Origin: Monoglobus sp964442605
Lineage (GTDB): Bacteria > Bacillota > Clostridia > Monoglobales > Monoglobaceae
Direction of reading: 5' to 3'
Length of the DNA: 48,176 nucleotides
Assembly (NCBI GenBank): GCA_964442605.1
Contig: CAYTZR010000011.1
Coordinates: 1-48,176, forward strand
In this document: piece after piece, positions 1-7,331 of the stretch
Layout: each line of letters begins with the position of its first letter
How positions within the stretch are numbered: the first letter of the stretch is position 1
Position numbers and translations under genes: made by a program
The notes under the pieces: model-generated
Seen by the model: the letters and a program-made list of their open reading frames with translations, nothing else
What the model was told of the DNA's origin: nothing
Databases searched by the model: none

Positions 1-10
1 GCAGTGAGCG

Positions 11-345
11 CGTGAGGCGCGCAGGCGACTGCCCTGTAAGGGCAAGATGTAATTATTGAATGGACTTATATTTTATTTGTTTCAAACTCCATTTACTTTA
101 AGCGTAGCCGCTTACTGCTTCCGTGCCTAGCCCGGCATACATCACCACGTTAATGGCTTATGACCTCGTTTATTCGATAAGACGGACTACTTTATAAGGC
201 ACACACCTTGACAGGTGTGGTCACTCCCGATCGCCAGACCCGAGCGCTAAACAAAAGCTTTGCTCGCTCATTGAGTGTCACGTTCGCCGGACCCGAGCGG
301 GGCAAAAGCTTTGCTGCGCCCGGGTGCGGCAATGGTTCCAAAGGC
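11..345. repeat. Dispersed non-coding repeat, copy 1, upstream of the tRNA cluster
   Basis: Positions 11-229 match 43917-44136 almost colinearly with scattered substitutions. The similarity then continues less exactly through GC-rich palindromic pieces containing CAAAGCTTTG-like segments to about 345. A small hairpin (ACACCT, TGAC, AGGTGT) lies near 202-218. There is no convincing gene in 1-457: the one short reading frame here is the repeat translated. The window edge may truncate the left end. Both copies end shortly before a tRNA promoter. Confidence 0.85.
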
Positions 346-413
346 AAAGCCTTTATCAAAACACATTATAGAACTCAAATATTAAAAAATTTCAAAAATT
401 TCAAAAAAACCAC

Positions 414-442
414 TTGACAAACATACTAAAAGTTGCTATACT
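414..442 (+). promoter_or_regulatory. Sigma-A promoter of the tRNA cluster
   Basis: TTGACA at 414-419 and TATACT at 437-442 with a 17-bp spacer. An A/T-tract-rich stretch lies just upstream (about 380-410) and could act as an UP element. The first tRNA begins 16 nt after the -10 box. Confidence 0.85.
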
Positions 443-457
443 ATATAAGTCGCAAAC

Positions 458-531
458 GCGGGTGTAGTTCAATGGTAGAATCTCAGCCTTCCAAGCTGAT
501 TGCGTGGGTTCGATTCCCATCACCCGCTCCA
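458..531 (+). tRNA. tRNA-Gly (TCC)
   Basis: The 7-bp acceptor stem GCGGGTG/CACCCGC, anticodon stem TCAGC/GCTGA and loop CTTCCAA give anticodon TCC. The T arm is intact and CCA is encoded. First gene of a five-tRNA unit. Confidence 0.97.
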
Positions 532-577
532 CTGTTATAACCGCGGCGTGCGGTTATAACTTTTATTATGCTATCAT

Positions 578-654
<77 letters not shown>

Positions 655-671
655 GCTTTTTTTATTTATTT

Positions 672-749
672 GGTGGGTATAGCTCAGTTGGCTAGAGCGC
701 CAGATTGTGGCTCTGGAGGCCAAGGGTTCAATTCCCTTTACCCACCCCA
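672..749 (+). tRNA. tRNA-His (GTG)
   Basis: Acceptor GTGGGTA/TACCCAC with an extra 5' G (the His-specific G-1, paired to discriminator C). Anticodon stem CCAGA/TCTGG with loop TTGTGGC gives GTG. CCA is encoded. Confidence 0.96.
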
Positions 750-757
750 CAATATAC

Positions 758-832
758 TGGGCCGTCGTCAAGTGGTAAGACACAGCACTTTGACTGCTGC
801 ATTCGTAGGTTCGAATCCTGCCGGCCCAGCCA
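758..832 (+). tRNA. tRNA-Gln (TTG)
   Basis: Acceptor TGGGCCG/CGGCCCA, anticodon stem CAGCA/TGCTG and loop CTTTGAC give anticodon TTG. CCA is encoded. Confidence 0.96.
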
Positions 833-847
833 AAGTTTACATAATAT

Positions 848-923
848 GACTCATTAGCTCAGTTGGCAGAGCACTTGACTTTTAATCAAGGTGTCCGGGG
901 TTCGACTCCCCGATGGGTCACCA
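848..923 (+). tRNA. tRNA-Lys (TTT)
   Basis: Acceptor GACTCAT/ATGGGTC, anticodon stem CTTGA/TCAAG and loop CTTTTAA give anticodon TTT. CCA is encoded. Last gene of the cluster, followed at once by a terminator. Confidence 0.97.
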
Positions 924-927
924 CCCC

Positions 928-963
928 AAAGTCCCGCTTTCATGTTGATTGAGGGACTTTTTG
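928..963 (+). terminator. Terminator of the tRNA cluster
   Basis: Inverted repeat AAAGTCCC / GGGACTTT (928-935 and 953-960) with a 17-nt loop and a T-rich 3' end, starting 5 nt after tRNA-Lys. Confidence 0.8.
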
Positions 964-1023
964 ATTTTCCATAAAGGACATTTAAAATCGTTGCATCTAA
1001 AGACTTTTTTCGAATGTGATACA

Positions 1024-1052
1024 TTGACATTCCGCATCTCTCATGGTATAAT
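1024..1052 (+). promoter_or_regulatory. Consensus sigma-A promoter of the stalk-domain protein gene
   Basis: TTGACA at 1024-1029 and TATAAT at 1047-1052, a perfect match to both hexamers with a 17-bp spacer. It lies 55 nt upstream of the start codon at 1108. Confidence 0.88.
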
Positions 1053-1107
1053 CATATCGAATATAATCATGCTGAAATTTGATTTTGCCTTTGGAGGGAA
1101 TACAGTT

Positions 1108-1938
1108 ATGAAAAAAATAATATCATATTTACTGACCATCGTGATTGTGTTAGGTTTACTTGCATCGACAGCCGAAGCGGCAGCGGTCGGGGATGTTATA
1201 GGCGCTGTGTACAACACTGATATTGTGGCGTATATTAACCATTACGCCGTTCCGTCATATGCGGCAAACGGCACATCCGTAATAGTAGCTGAGGATCTTG
1301 CCAATTTTGGCTTTGATGTTGTCTGGGATCAGAATTCACGCACATTGTACATATCACGAAACTCGGATATTCAGCCAAGCGAAATGGCGTTTGCTAAAAC
1401 AGCCGCCGCAGGCACAAAATTTGCCGATATATTTGCAACTGACATAAAAGTATTTGCCGATGGTATACAAATTCCGTCATATGCGATAAACGGTTATACA
1501 ATGATACCTGTCGAATCGCTTACCATGTTCGGCGAATGTGACTGGGTGCCGGAGGAACGCGCACTAAAATTATGGGTAGACGGTTTGCAAATAAGGGACA
1601 CTGCACAGTCGGTGTCACAATATATCGGAGATCTGACCGGTATATGGCAGCATACGGAGTATCCGGGCGCTACAGTTAATGTTACGGCACAGTCGGGGGA
1701 TACTGTCAATCTTTATATAGAACGTATCAACGCAAAAGGAACAAGAATTGCTACATCGGAGGTGTATAATGTACATCTTGTAAACGGTACGGGCACATTC
1801 AGTTTCAGCGACAGCTTTGGCTTCAGCGGAACCGGAGTCATTTCTTTTTCCGGTGATACTATGACACTTACATACAGCAATGTACACGGCACCGCAGGCT
1901 ATAGTGTAGCATCCGGTGAAGGATTATATCGCAGATAA
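1108..1938 (+). CDS. Secreted protein with copper-amine-oxidase N-terminal-like (stalk) repeats
   Basis: 276 residues starting at the ATG at 1108, which follows GGAGGG with suitable spacing; a longer upstream frame has no ribosome site and runs through the promoter. Residues 1-26 form a signal peptide (MKK, hydrophobic core, cleavage near TAEAAA). Two related modules follow at about 36-85 and 105-150, each with a 'PSYA.NG....P/VE.L..FG' pattern, as in the Cu_amine_oxidN1 stalk domain of Clostridia and Paenibacillus extracellular proteins. These modules are not known to be enzymatic. The last ~110 residues are predicted beta-rich and unrecognised. It is transcribed alone. A role at the cell surface is inferred; the ligand is unknown. 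Confidence 0.8.
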   Translation: MKKIISYLLTIVIVLGLLASTAEAAAVGDVIGAVYNTDIVAYINHYAVPSYAANGTSVIVAEDLANFGFDVVWDQNSRTLYISRNSDIQPSEMAFAKTAAAGTKFADIFATDIKVFADGIQIPSYAINGYTMIPVESLTMFGECDWVPEERALKLWVDGLQIRDTAQSVSQYIGDLTGIWQHTEYPGATVNVTAQSGDTVNLYIERINAKGTRIATSEVYNVHLVNGTGTFSFSDSFGFSGTGVISFSGDTMTLTYSNVHGTAGYSVASGEGLYRR

Positions 1939-1962
1939 GGTTTTATTTTATTTTATCTTATT

Positions 1963-2211
1963 TCATCTTATTTCAGACTTATCCAGCTTTTCCTTATATT
2001 TGTCCGCCTCAATAGCGTTGTCGGTAAAGCTGTTGTTTTTCCACCATGCAACAGCTGCCGCTCCTATTGTGAAAAGAACCGAAACGGTCTGATATACGTC
2101 ATCCTCCGCAATGTTTATTGTTTCCTTACCCAAAGCAGCCAACAGCTGATTAAGCAACGCCAGCGCCAAAACCAGCGTTCTTGCTATTGTTCCATCGGTA
2201 ATTTTTCTCAT
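1963..2211 (-). CDS. SPP1-type phage holin-like small membrane protein
   Basis: 82 residues. The start region 'DGTIARTLVLALALLNQLLA', a central 'VYQTVSVLFTIGAAAVAWWKNN' segment and a charged Lys/Glu tail match the layout of the SPP1 holin family (BhlB/XhlB type): two membrane segments, a Trp-Trp-Lys boundary and a basic/acidic C-terminus. Such proteins form lesions that let an endolysin reach the wall. It lies 11 nt downstream of an XhlA-like gene on the same strand, the usual holin/XhlA pairing, but no endolysin or other phage gene is adjacent. Possibly domesticated; function here is inferred. Confidence 0.8.
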   Translation of the reverse strand: MRKITDGTIARTLVLALALLNQLLAALGKETINIAEDDVYQTVSVLFTIGAAAVAWWKNNSFTDNAIEADKYKEKLDKSEIR

Positions 2212-2222
2212 ACTCTCTCCTC

Positions 2223-2513
2223 CTATTCCGATTTTTGTTCTTCCAAATGCTGTAAACGCAGGTCATGCTTTTCAAGCGCGGTATTATGCTCGCCGAGCCT
2301 TACGTTTATATCATTAATATCATTTCTGTGTGAATTAAGCCTCGTCTCGTGAGTCTTATCATTTTCAAGCAGCCTGACGATTGTATCGTTTAATTTAATT
2401 ACGCTCTCGTTCAGCTTGTTTATCGGACTGTAGCATTTCGCTATTATTCCGGCTAATCCGCCTAAAGCAGCCAAGCCGATCACTAACATTCCCAAAAACT
2501 GATTGTTGTCCAT
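2223..2513 (-). CDS. XhlA-like membrane-anchored coiled-coil protein (phage lysis cassette)
   Basis: 96 residues from the ATG at 2513, chosen because an AGAGG site precedes it; in-frame codons extend upstream to 2555 but have no ribosome site. One membrane segment lies near residues 4-25 ('FLGMLVIGLAALGGLAGII'), then a long coiled coil rich in Asn, Asp, Leu and His ('RLNSHRNDINDINVRLGEHN'). The single-TM plus coiled-coil plan and position next to the holin resemble XhlA of defective phage PBSX, although the membrane segment here is N-terminal. Family assignment is by layout rather than a diagnostic motif. Confidence 0.65.
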   Translation of the reverse strand: MDNNQFLGMLVIGLAALGGLAGIIAKCYSPINKLNESVIKLNDTIVRLLENDKTHETRLNSHRNDINDINVRLGEHNTALEKHDLRLQHLEEQKSE

Positions 2514-2773
2514 ATACATACCTCTTATCCTATTAAAAATATTCGTGGTATCCAATAATTATTGTATATTATATTCGTGTGCAGCGAGTGTCAATGTAAA
2601 ATAAAACATCAAATTGACAAATAATTCACAAAACACGCCGTATCGCTTTACATAAATTTGATGTGTTTTTTTGGTAAAAAAGGGTTGATAAATTTTCGAT
2701 ATTAAGGTAGAATTATATAATAAGAAGCTTTGAAAACAATTAAAACATTATTATACATTTTGGAGGTATTTTG

Positions 2774-3976
2774 ATGAACAAGAAAACTATTGACGACATT
2801 CAGGTAAAGGGCAAAAAAGTACTGGTTCGCTGCGACTTCAATGTTCCCATAAAGGACGGTAAAATCACTGACGAAACCAGAATTAACGGCGCACTGCCCA
2901 CAATAAAAAAGCTGATCGATGACGGCGCAAGGGTCATTTTGTGCTCGCATATGGGCAAGCCCAAGGGTCAGGTTGTTGAAAGTCTTTCTCTGGAACCGGT
3001 TGCGAAAAGACTTTCCGAAAAACTGGGCAAAGAGGTTGTGTTTGCAAACGATGACAACGTAGTCGGCGAAAACGCGAAAGCTGCGGTCGCGGCTATGAAG
3101 GACGGCGATGTTGTTCTGCTCCAGAACACAAGATTTAGACCCGAGGAAACCAAAAACGAAAGAGGCTTCAGTGAGGAACTGGCTTCATTGGCGGAGGTTT
3201 TTGTAAACGACGCGTTCGGCAGCGCTCACAGAGCTCACTGTTCGACTGTCGGCGTTACCGAGTTCTTAAGTCCCTGCGTTTCCGGCTATCTGCTCGGCAA
3301 GGAGCTTGACTTCTTAGGTAAAGCTGTTGACAGCCCCGAGAGACCGCTGGTTGCTATTCTGGGCGGAGCAAAGGTATCCGACAAGCTGAACGTTATTTCA
3401 AATCTGCTTGAAAAGTGCGATACGCTGATTATCGGCGGCGGTATGGCATACACCTTCCTTAAGGCTAAGGGTCTCGAGGTCGGCACCTCATTGGTTGACA
3501 AGGAAAAGATTGACTACTGCGGCGAAATGCTCGCGAAGGCGGAAGCTTTGGGCAAGACTCTTCTTCTTCCTGTTGACACGGTTGTTGCCTCAGAATTCCC
3601 GAACCCGATTGATGCGGAAATTGCGGTTGAAACAGTACCGTCAGACGCTATCCCGTCGGATAAGATGGGACTTGATATAGGTGAAAAGACAAGAGAGCTG
3701 TTTGCCGAAACGGTTAAGACAGCGAAAACCGTTATCTGGAACGGTCCTATGGGAGTATCCGAGAACCCGATTTTGGCTCGTGGAACAGTTGCCGTTGCTC
3801 AGGCGCTGGCTGATACAGACGCTACAACAATCATAGGCGGCGGTGACAGCGCGGCAGCCATAAACAATCTCGGTTTCGGCGATAAGATGAGCCACATTTC
3901 AACAGGCGGCGGCGCTTCCATGGAATTGCTTGAAGGCAAAATTCTGCCCGGCTGTGCCGCTCTTGATGACAAATAA
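2774..3976 (+). CDS. pgk: Phosphoglycerate kinase
   Basis: 400 residues, the usual length. It transfers a phosphate from 1,3-bisphosphoglycerate to ADP, the first ATP-forming step of lower glycolysis, in the cytoplasm. Visible signatures are 'VRCDFNVP' near residue 18, 'GGAKVSDK' near 196, 'GGGMAYTFLKA' near 222 and the nucleotide-binding 'STGGGASMELLEG' near 375. The ATG at 2774 is preceded by GGAGGT with a 6-nt gap; an in-frame TTG directly before it is not the start. First gene of pgk-tpiA-gpmI. The gap and eno genes that often flank this cluster are not in the window. A TATAAT lies at 2716-2721 but no good -35 box goes with it. Confidence 0.98.
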   Translation: MNKKTIDDIQVKGKKVLVRCDFNVPIKDGKITDETRINGALPTIKKLIDDGARVILCSHMGKPKGQVVESLSLEPVAKRLSEKLGKEVVFANDDNVVGENAKAAVAAMKDGDVVLLQNTRFRPEETKNERGFSEELASLAEVFVNDAFGSAHRAHCSTVGVTEFLSPCVSGYLLGKELDFLGKAVDSPERPLVAILGGAKVSDKLNVISNLLEKCDTLIIGGGMAYTFLKAKGLEVGTSLVDKEKIDYCGEMLAKAEALGKTLLLPVDTVVASEFPNPIDAEIAVETVPSDAIPSDKMGLDIGEKTRELFAETVKTAKTVIWNGPMGVSENPILARGTVAVAQALADTDATTIIGGGDSAAAINNLGFGDKMSHISTGGGASMELLEGKILPGCAALDDK

Positions 3977-4005
3977 TTTTAAAATCGAAGTATGGAGGAA
4001 TAGCA

Positions 4006-4755
4006 ATGAGAAAGAAAATTATTGCCGGCAACTGGAAGATGAACAAAACTCCGACTGAGGCGGAAGCGCTCGCGGCAGCAATTACCGAAAAAGCGGCGAA
4101 TGCGCGGTGCGATGTTGTTGTTTGCCCAACTGCGGTATGTATACCCGGAGTAGTCGCAAAAACAGCCGGCACAAATGTTCAGGTTGGCGCGCAGAACGTT
4201 CACTTTAAGGAAAGCGGCGCATATACCGGCGAGCTGTCCGCGTCAATGCTGACCGATGCGGGCGTAAAATACGTAATAATCGGTCACAGCGAAAGACGGC
4301 AATACTTTGGCGAAACGGACGAAACCGTAAACCTGAGAACCAAAGCGGCTCTTGAAGGCGGACTTATCCCCATAGTATGCGTTGGCGAAAGCTTAAGCGA
4401 ACGCGAGAACGGCGTCACGGCGGAAACCGTATGCCGCCAGGTAAAGCTTGCGTTTTTGGGAATAAACAAGACCGATGCCGAAAAGGTTATAATCGCCTAT
4501 GAGCCCATATGGGCAATAGGAACAGGCAAGACCGCCACAGCGGAGCAAGCTGATGAAGTATGCGGAATTATACGTAATACAATAGGTGAGCTGTACGGCG
4601 ACGCCTCTGAAAAAATAAGAATTCAGTACGGCGGAAGCATGAACGCCGGAAATGCCGCCGAACTGCTTTCAAAGCCCAACATTGACGGCGGACTTATAGG
4701 CGGAGCAAGCCTTAAGCCCGATGATTTTGCGATAATCATCAATGCCGCGGAATAA
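4006..4755 (+). CDS. tpiA: Triose-phosphate isomerase
   Basis: 249 residues. It interconverts dihydroxyacetone phosphate and glyceraldehyde 3-phosphate. The family catalytic set is present: 'GNWKMN' (Asn and Lys near 10-13), 'IIGHSERR' (His near 94), 'AYEPIWAIGTGK' (catalytic Glu near 166 followed by the flexible loop), and phosphate-binding 'YGGSMN' near 207 and 'GGLIGGASL'. The ATG at 4006 follows TGGAGGA. It begins 29 nt after pgk and ends 28 nt before gpmI, so the three genes form one operon. Confidence 0.98.
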   Translation: MRKKIIAGNWKMNKTPTEAEALAAAITEKAANARCDVVVCPTAVCIPGVVAKTAGTNVQVGAQNVHFKESGAYTGELSASMLTDAGVKYVIIGHSERRQYFGETDETVNLRTKAALEGGLIPIVCVGESLSERENGVTAETVCRQVKLAFLGINKTDAEKVIIAYEPIWAIGTGKTATAEQADEVCGIIRNTIGELYGDASEKIRIQYGGSMNAGNAAELLSKPNIDGGLIGGASLKPDDFAIIINAAE

Positions 4756-4783
4756 TAGATTAATAAATTAAGGAGAAATGGAT

Positions 4784-6313
4784 ATGAGTAAAAAGCCATA
4801 TGCGCTCATTATAATGGATGGCTTCGGCAAGAATGAGCGTCATGACGGGAACGCGATATACGCGGCAAAAACTCCCAATCTGGACAAATATATGAGTGAA
4901 TGCCCCAACACCGTTGTTCACGCATCGGGTATGGATGTCGGACTCCCTGAGGGACAGATGGGTAACTCCGAGGTCGGACACACGAACATCGGTGCCGGAC
5001 GTATAGTTTATCAAGAGCTTACACGTATTACAAAGGCGATTGAGGACGAAACCTTTTTTGCCAACGAGGCTCTTTCCGGCGCGATTGAGAACTGCAAAAA
5101 AAATAATTCCTCACTGCACCTTTTGGGATTGTTATCCCCGGGCGGCGTACACAGCCACCAAAACCACTTGTACGGATTGCTGAAGCTCGCAAAGAAAAAC
5201 GGTATTACCGATGTACATGTGCACGGATTTTTGGACGGACGCGATGTCCCGCCATCTTCTGCGGAAGAGTATATTAAAGAGCTTATCGAAAAGGAACGTG
5301 AAATCGGCGTAGGCGACATCGCGACAATCAGCGGCAGATACTACGCGATGGACAGAGATAACCGCTGGGAGAGAATTGAAAAGGCTTATGACGCAATGGT
5401 AAAAGGCGAGGGCAATAAATACGAAAGCGCCGTCACCGCTATTGAGAAAAGCTACAACGACGGTGTTACAGACGAGTTTGTGGTTCCGTCGGTTATCACT
5501 AAGGACGGCGAACCCGCCGGCAGAATTAAAGAGAATGACTCGGTTATATTCTTCAACTTCCGTCCCGACAGAGCGAGGGAAATCACAAGAACTATCGTTG
5601 ATCCGGCATTTGACGGCTTTGAGAGAGTGTTCTTTAAGACATACTTTGTTACAATGACACAATACGATGCGACAATGCCAAACGTACACGTCGCATTCAA
5701 GCCTGAAAGTCTGAACAACACCTTTGGCGAATATATGAGCCGCCTCGGAAAGACCCAGCTCAGGATTGCCGAAACCGAAAAGTACGCCCATGTTACATTC
5801 TTCTTTAACGGCGGCGTTGAGGCTCCTTACGAGGGCGAGGACAGAGCGCTGATAAACTCCCCTAAGGTTGCCACATATGACCTGCAGCCGGAAATGAGCG
5901 CACCGGAGGTTACGGATGAGGTTGTAAAACGTATCAGAAGCGGAAAATACGACTGCATTATTCTGAACTTCGCAAACTGTGACATGGTAGGACACACAGG
6001 TGTTTTTGATGCCGCTGTCAAAGCTGTCGAAACCGTTGACAGCTGCGTTGGTCGGGTTGTGGACGCTCTCACGGAAATGGGCGGAGAGGCTCTTATCACA
6101 GCTGACCACGGCAACGCTGACCAGATGATTGACTACGAAACAGGCGAACCTTTTACAGCGCACACAACTAATGTCGTGCCGCTCATTCTTATCGGACGCA
6201 AGGACGTAAAGCTCAAGGAAGGCAGACTTGCCGACTTGACCCCGACTCTCCTTGATATGATGGGAATAGAAAAGCCCGCCGAGATGACAGGCGAGTCGCT
6301 ATTGGAAAAATAA
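4784..6313 (+). CDS. gpmI: 2,3-bisphosphoglycerate-independent phosphoglycerate mutase
   Basis: 509 residues, matching the usual ~510 of the Mn-dependent iPGM family. It converts 3- to 2-phosphoglycerate through a phosphoserine intermediate. Seen: metal site 'IIMDGFG' at the N-terminus, nucleophile Ser near 62 in 'GNSEVGHTNIGAGR', 'DGRDVPPSSA', 'YYAMDRDNRW' and second metal site 'ADHGNADQM' near 440. The ATG at 4784 is preferred over the in-frame ATG at 4778 because AGGAG (4771-4775) is 8 nt away. Last gene of the glycolytic operon, followed by a strong terminator. Confidence 0.97.
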   Translation: MSKKPYALIIMDGFGKNERHDGNAIYAAKTPNLDKYMSECPNTVVHASGMDVGLPEGQMGNSEVGHTNIGAGRIVYQELTRITKAIEDETFFANEALSGAIENCKKNNSSLHLLGLLSPGGVHSHQNHLYGLLKLAKKNGITDVHVHGFLDGRDVPPSSAEEYIKELIEKEREIGVGDIATISGRYYAMDRDNRWERIEKAYDAMVKGEGNKYESAVTAIEKSYNDGVTDEFVVPSVITKDGEPAGRIKENDSVIFFNFRPDRAREITRTIVDPAFDGFERVFFKTYFVTMTQYDATMPNVHVAFKPESLNNTFGEYMSRLGKTQLRIAETEKYAHVTFFFNGGVEAPYEGEDRALINSPKVATYDLQPEMSAPEVTDEVVKRIRSGKYDCIILNFANCDMVGHTGVFDAAVKAVETVDSCVGRVVDALTEMGGEALITADHGNADQMIDYETGEPFTAHTTNVVPLILIGRKDVKLKEGRLADLTPTLLDMMGIEKPAEMTGESLLEK

Positions 6314-6327
6314 AAACGGTTCCGTTT

Positions 6328-6357
6328 GCCCCGAGCGTTACGCTCGGGGCTTTTTTT
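6328..6357 (+). terminator. Terminator of the pgk-tpiA-gpmI operon
   Basis: GCCCCGAGCG / CGCTCGGGGC with a 3-nt loop (6328-6350) followed by seven T. A textbook intrinsic terminator 14 nt after the gpmI stop codon. Confidence 0.95.
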
Positions 6358-6419
6358 GACCGCACCGTCATTTTGGTTGTAAAAACTTAAAATTTTTGTA
6401 AAAAATATTAAAAATTGTC

Positions 6420-6448
6420 TTGCTTATTGGCAATTATTGAGTTATAAT
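6420..6448 (+). promoter_or_regulatory. Sigma-A promoter of eda-kdgK
   Basis: TTGCTT at 6420-6425 and TATAAT at 6443-6448 with a 17-bp spacer. A leader of roughly 85 nt precedes the eda ATG. Confidence 0.7.
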
Positions 6449-6537
6449 ATACAGTGTAATGATGAGAATTTTTACAAACTCATTAATATTTAATTCCCGA
6501 AAAAGAATTTATTATATATATTTTAGGAGGATTTAAA

Positions 6538-7185
6538 ATGGATAAACAACAAGTTATAACAAAAATGACAGATGCCGGTCTGGTTGCTGTTGTTCGCGCA
6601 AGCAGCGCGGAGGATGCTATCAGAATTTCCGATGCATGCTTAGAGGGCGGCTGCCCCTCAATTGAGCTTACTTTCACAGTTCCCGGAGCTCACAAGGTTA
6701 TCGAGGCTCTCGCCGCAAAATATACAAACGGCGAAATGCTTCTCGGCGCGGGTACGGTTCTTGATTCGGAAACCGCAAGACAGGCAATTTTGTCAGGAGC
6801 GAACTTTATAGTAAGCCCCGGCTTTAACGCGGAGGCTGCTAAGCTGTGTAACCGTTATGCTGTACCCTATATGCCCGGTACTATGACATTTACAGAAATC
6901 CTTACAGCTATGGAAGCCGGCGTTGATATATGCAAGGTATTCCCCGGCGATATAGTTGGTCCTAACTTTATTAAAGACGTCAGAGGGCCTCTGCCCCAGG
7001 CAAAGCTCATGCCCACAGGCGGCGTTGACGTAGGCAATGTTGATAAGTGGATTAAGGCCGGCGCAGTAGCGGTAGGCGCAGGCTCATCATTGACAAAGGG
7101 CGCGAAGACAGGCGACTATGCCGCAATCACGGCTACCGCTAAGGAATTTATCGCAAAGATTAAGGAAACACGTGCTTCTCTTTAA
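6538..7185 (+). CDS. eda: KDPG/KHG aldolase (2-keto-3-deoxy-6-phosphogluconate aldolase)
   Basis: 215 residues, class I aldolase. It cleaves 2-keto-3-deoxy-6-phosphogluconate to pyruvate and glyceraldehyde 3-phosphate. The Schiff-base Lys lies near 132 in 'DICKVFPGD', with 'VVRA' near 18, 'SIELTFTVPG' (catalytic Glu near 43), 'GAGTVLD', and phosphate-binding 'PTGGVD' plus 'GAGSSL'. The ATG follows AGGAGG with a 6-nt gap. Together with the downstream KDG kinase it forms the lower half of hexuronate/pectin-sugar breakdown, which joins glycolysis at the triose phosphates made by the operon upstream. Confidence 0.95.
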   Translation: MDKQQVITKMTDAGLVAVVRASSAEDAIRISDACLEGGCPSIELTFTVPGAHKVIEALAAKYTNGEMLLGAGTVLDSETARQAILSGANFIVSPGFNAEAAKLCNRYAVPYMPGTMTFTEILTAMEAGVDICKVFPGDIVGPNFIKDVRGPLPQAKLMPTGGVDVGNVDKWIKAGAVAVGAGSSLTKGAKTGDYAAITATAKEFIAKIKETRASL

Positions 7186-7309
7186 TCCTATGCAATTAAT
7201 CCTAAGCAACTAATCCTACGCAATTAGTCCTACATAAGGTATTCGATTAGGTATTTGATTAGGTATTCGATTGGATATTCAATTAAATATTCGATTAAAA
7301 TTTATATTA
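7184..7309 (+). repeat. Two adjacent short tandem arrays between eda and kdgK
   Basis: First array: four units of 14 bp of the form AATCCTAYGCAATT starting at 7184, 7198, 7212 and 7226, the first overlapping the eda stop codon. Second array: five to six units of 12 bp of the form GGTATTCGATTA starting at 7238, 7250, 7262, 7274, 7286 and a degenerate 7298. Together they fill almost the whole 146-bp spacer up to the kdgK ribosome site. Confidence 0.9.
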
Positions 7310-7331
7310 AAATAAAAGGAGAATTTATACA

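Noticed and set aside
208..417. A 69-codon frame before the tRNA cluster
   Set aside because: It lies across the dispersed repeat and its stop falls inside the tRNA promoter; no ribosome site.
2603..2671. Imperfect inverted repeat upstream of pgk as a possible terminator or riboswitch
   Set aside because: The loop is about 40 nt and the arms have mismatches; no family structure could be recognised.
5132..6163. A 343-codon open frame on the minus strand, opposite gpmI
   Set aside because: It is fully inside a certain gene, has no ribosome site and no recognisable domains, and reflects codon bias of gpmI.
7184..7309. Possible CRISPR array
   Set aside because: Units are 12-14 bp with no spacers between them, so they are simple tandem repeats. 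No cas genes are in the window.
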